From: JAUUZT01 sp964654015
GTDB taxonomy: Bacteria; Chloroflexota; Dehalococcoidia; GIF9; AB-539-J10
Reading direction: 5' to 3'
DNA: 6,304 nucleotides
Assembly (NCBI GenBank): GCA_964654015.1
Contig: CAZZHQ010000138.1
Span: 1 to 6,304, forward strand
The notes below the pieces were generated by a model. It was not told the DNA's origin, did no database searches, and saw only the letters and a list, made by a program, of their open reading frames with translations. The position numbers and the translations under genes are program-made. Below are positions 5,529 to 6,304 of the stretch, in pieces (position 1 is the stretch's first letter; each line of letters opens with the position of its first letter).

Positions 5529-6304
5529 GTGGCGGAAGATTTGAAGCCATTTCAGGATTATTTACACGCTATTGAAAAGAAGCTTGCGCTGGGCGATGCC
5601 ACCGAGCACACCCACCGTTCGGCTCTGGAAACGCTGATTGAGAGTCTGGATGCGGGAATCACTGCCACCAATGAGCCGAAACATATTGAGTGCGGCGCCC
5701 CTGACTTTATCCTCAGAAAAGGCTCTGCCACCATTGGCTATATTGAGGCCAAGGACATCGGAAAGATCCTGGACGAAGTGGAGAAATCGGAACAGCTAAT
5801 ACGCTACCGCGATTCGCTCAGTAACCTTATCCTGACCGATTACCTTGAGTTCCGCTGGTATGTGGACGGCGAGCGCCGGCTTTCAGCACGCCTCGGTACG
5901 TCTTCAAAAGAGGGCCAGATTAAGCGGGACAAAGACGGCATTCAGGCTATAGCCGAGATTCTAAATAATTTTTTCGCACATAGGGCCGAGGGCGTGGGCA
6001 CACCCAGGGAGCTTGCCCAGCGTATGGCCCGGCAGGCGCACCTGATCCGCAATCTCATCATTAACGCCTTTGAGAAGGAACCGGAAAAAGGCAGCCTGCA
6101 CAGCCAGCTTGCCGCTTTTCGAGAAAACCTCATTCCTGACCTGTCTGTCGAATATTTTGCCGATATGTATGCGCAGACCATTGCTTATGGCTTATTTGCC
6201 GCCCGATGTACTGCTCCTGAAAATAAAGATTTTACCCGCCGGAATGCCGCTTATCTATTGCCGAAAACCAATCCTTTCCTGCGTAAGCTATTTAACCAGA
6301 TTGC
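5529..6304 (+). CDS. Type ISP/IIG-like restriction-modification enzyme, N-terminal part (truncated by window end)
   Basis: The frame is open from GTG 5529 to the window end (258 complete codons). GGGAGG nine bases upstream supports the start. The visible part is the nuclease module of large single-chain restriction-modification proteins: a conserved helix with E35 (RSALETLIE), D59 in GAPDF, E73-A-K75 in GYIEAKDIGK, then EQLIRYRDSLSNLILTDYLE (88-107), which is characteristic of this family. D59 with E73/K75 forms a complete PD-(D/E)xK signature. From residue 155 on, a helical region (RELAQRMARQAHLIRNLIIN) leads toward where the helicase and/or N6-adenine methyltransferase domains normally lie; these are beyond the window. 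Such enzymes methylate host DNA and cut unmodified invading DNA. The gene is visibly more GC-rich than the EVE-nuclease gene beside it, suggesting a separate acquisition. Confidence 0.82.
   Translation, partial: MAEDLKPFQDYLHAIEKKLALGDATEHTHRSALETLIESLDAGITATNEPKHIECGAPDFILRKGSATIGYIEAKDIGKILDEVEKSEQLIRYRDSLSNLILTDYLEFRWYVDGERRLSARLGTSSKEGQIKRDKDGIQAIAEILNNFFAHRAEGVGTPRELAQRMARQAHLIRNLIINAFEKEPEKGSLHSQLAAFRENLIPDLSVEYFADMYAQTIAYGLFAARCTAPENKDFTRRNAAYLLPKTNPFLRKLFNQI

Noticed and set aside
5942..6181. Minus-strand 79-residue ORF
   Set aside because: It is antisense to the restriction-modification reading frame, whose motifs (APDF, EAK, RYRDSLSNL) clearly mark the plus strand as coding.
1..6304. 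CRISPR array, transposase or insertion-sequence ends
   Set aside because: No regularly spaced repeats and no DDE or HUH transposase motifs were seen. The only repeats are the paired tRNA scars and the short elements around them.

Overview
The window looks like accessory, defence-rich DNA built around a tRNA-Arg(UCU) integration hotspot in a bacterial chromosome. Nothing in it fixes the species. The combination of tandem tRNA-bounded modules, an XerC/D-like integrase and a large single-chain restriction-modification enzyme is compatible with genomic islands of Dehalococcoidia (Chloroflexota), but that placement is a guess.

Left module (71-3197). Two 45-bp direct repeats, at 71-115 and 3153-3197, differ at one base. 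On the minus strand each reads exactly as tRNA positions 32-76: the UCU anticodon loop, the 3' anticodon stem, the variable loop, the T arm and the CCA end of tRNA-Arg. Neither has a 5' half, so they are attachment-site scars and not functional tRNAs. Between them lies one leftward three-gene operon (2961 to 211). It encodes two unrecognised, helix-rich proteins (293 and 309 aa) followed by a SIR2-type protein (about 310 aa) that keeps the NAD-binding and catalytic motifs. The genes are tightly coupled: a stop codon overlaps the next ribosome binding site, then there is a GTGA stop/start overlap. The operon has a good sigma70-type promoter at 3033-3004, whose -10 box is overlapped by a perfect 14-bp palindrome, suggesting repression. 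By its content this is a candidate antiphage (NAD-depletion type) cassette with two partners I cannot assign. It carries no integrase.

Right module (from 3153 onwards, right end outside the window). A tyrosine recombinase with an N-terminal helix-turn-helix starts 20 bp after the second attachment repeat. It converges on, and shares its stop region with, a leftward gene for a protein with an EVE/PUA-like N-terminus and a PD-(D/E)xK-like nuclease C-terminus (a candidate modification-dependent restriction enzyme). About 350 bp of mostly non-coding DNA follows, holding promoters for both directions and a possible frameshifted coding remnant. Next come a 14-codon leader ORF and the first 258 codons of a rightward gene resembling the nuclease N-terminus of single-polypeptide type ISP/IIG restriction-modification enzymes, cut by the window end.

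Reading as a whole: at least two modules appear stacked at one tRNA-Arg gene. The complete tRNA should lie to the right of the window, because the 5' half of the tRNA stays with the rightmost repeat. The integrase of the right module could act on the flanking repeats of the left one, which would make the SIR2 operon a small non-autonomous passenger.
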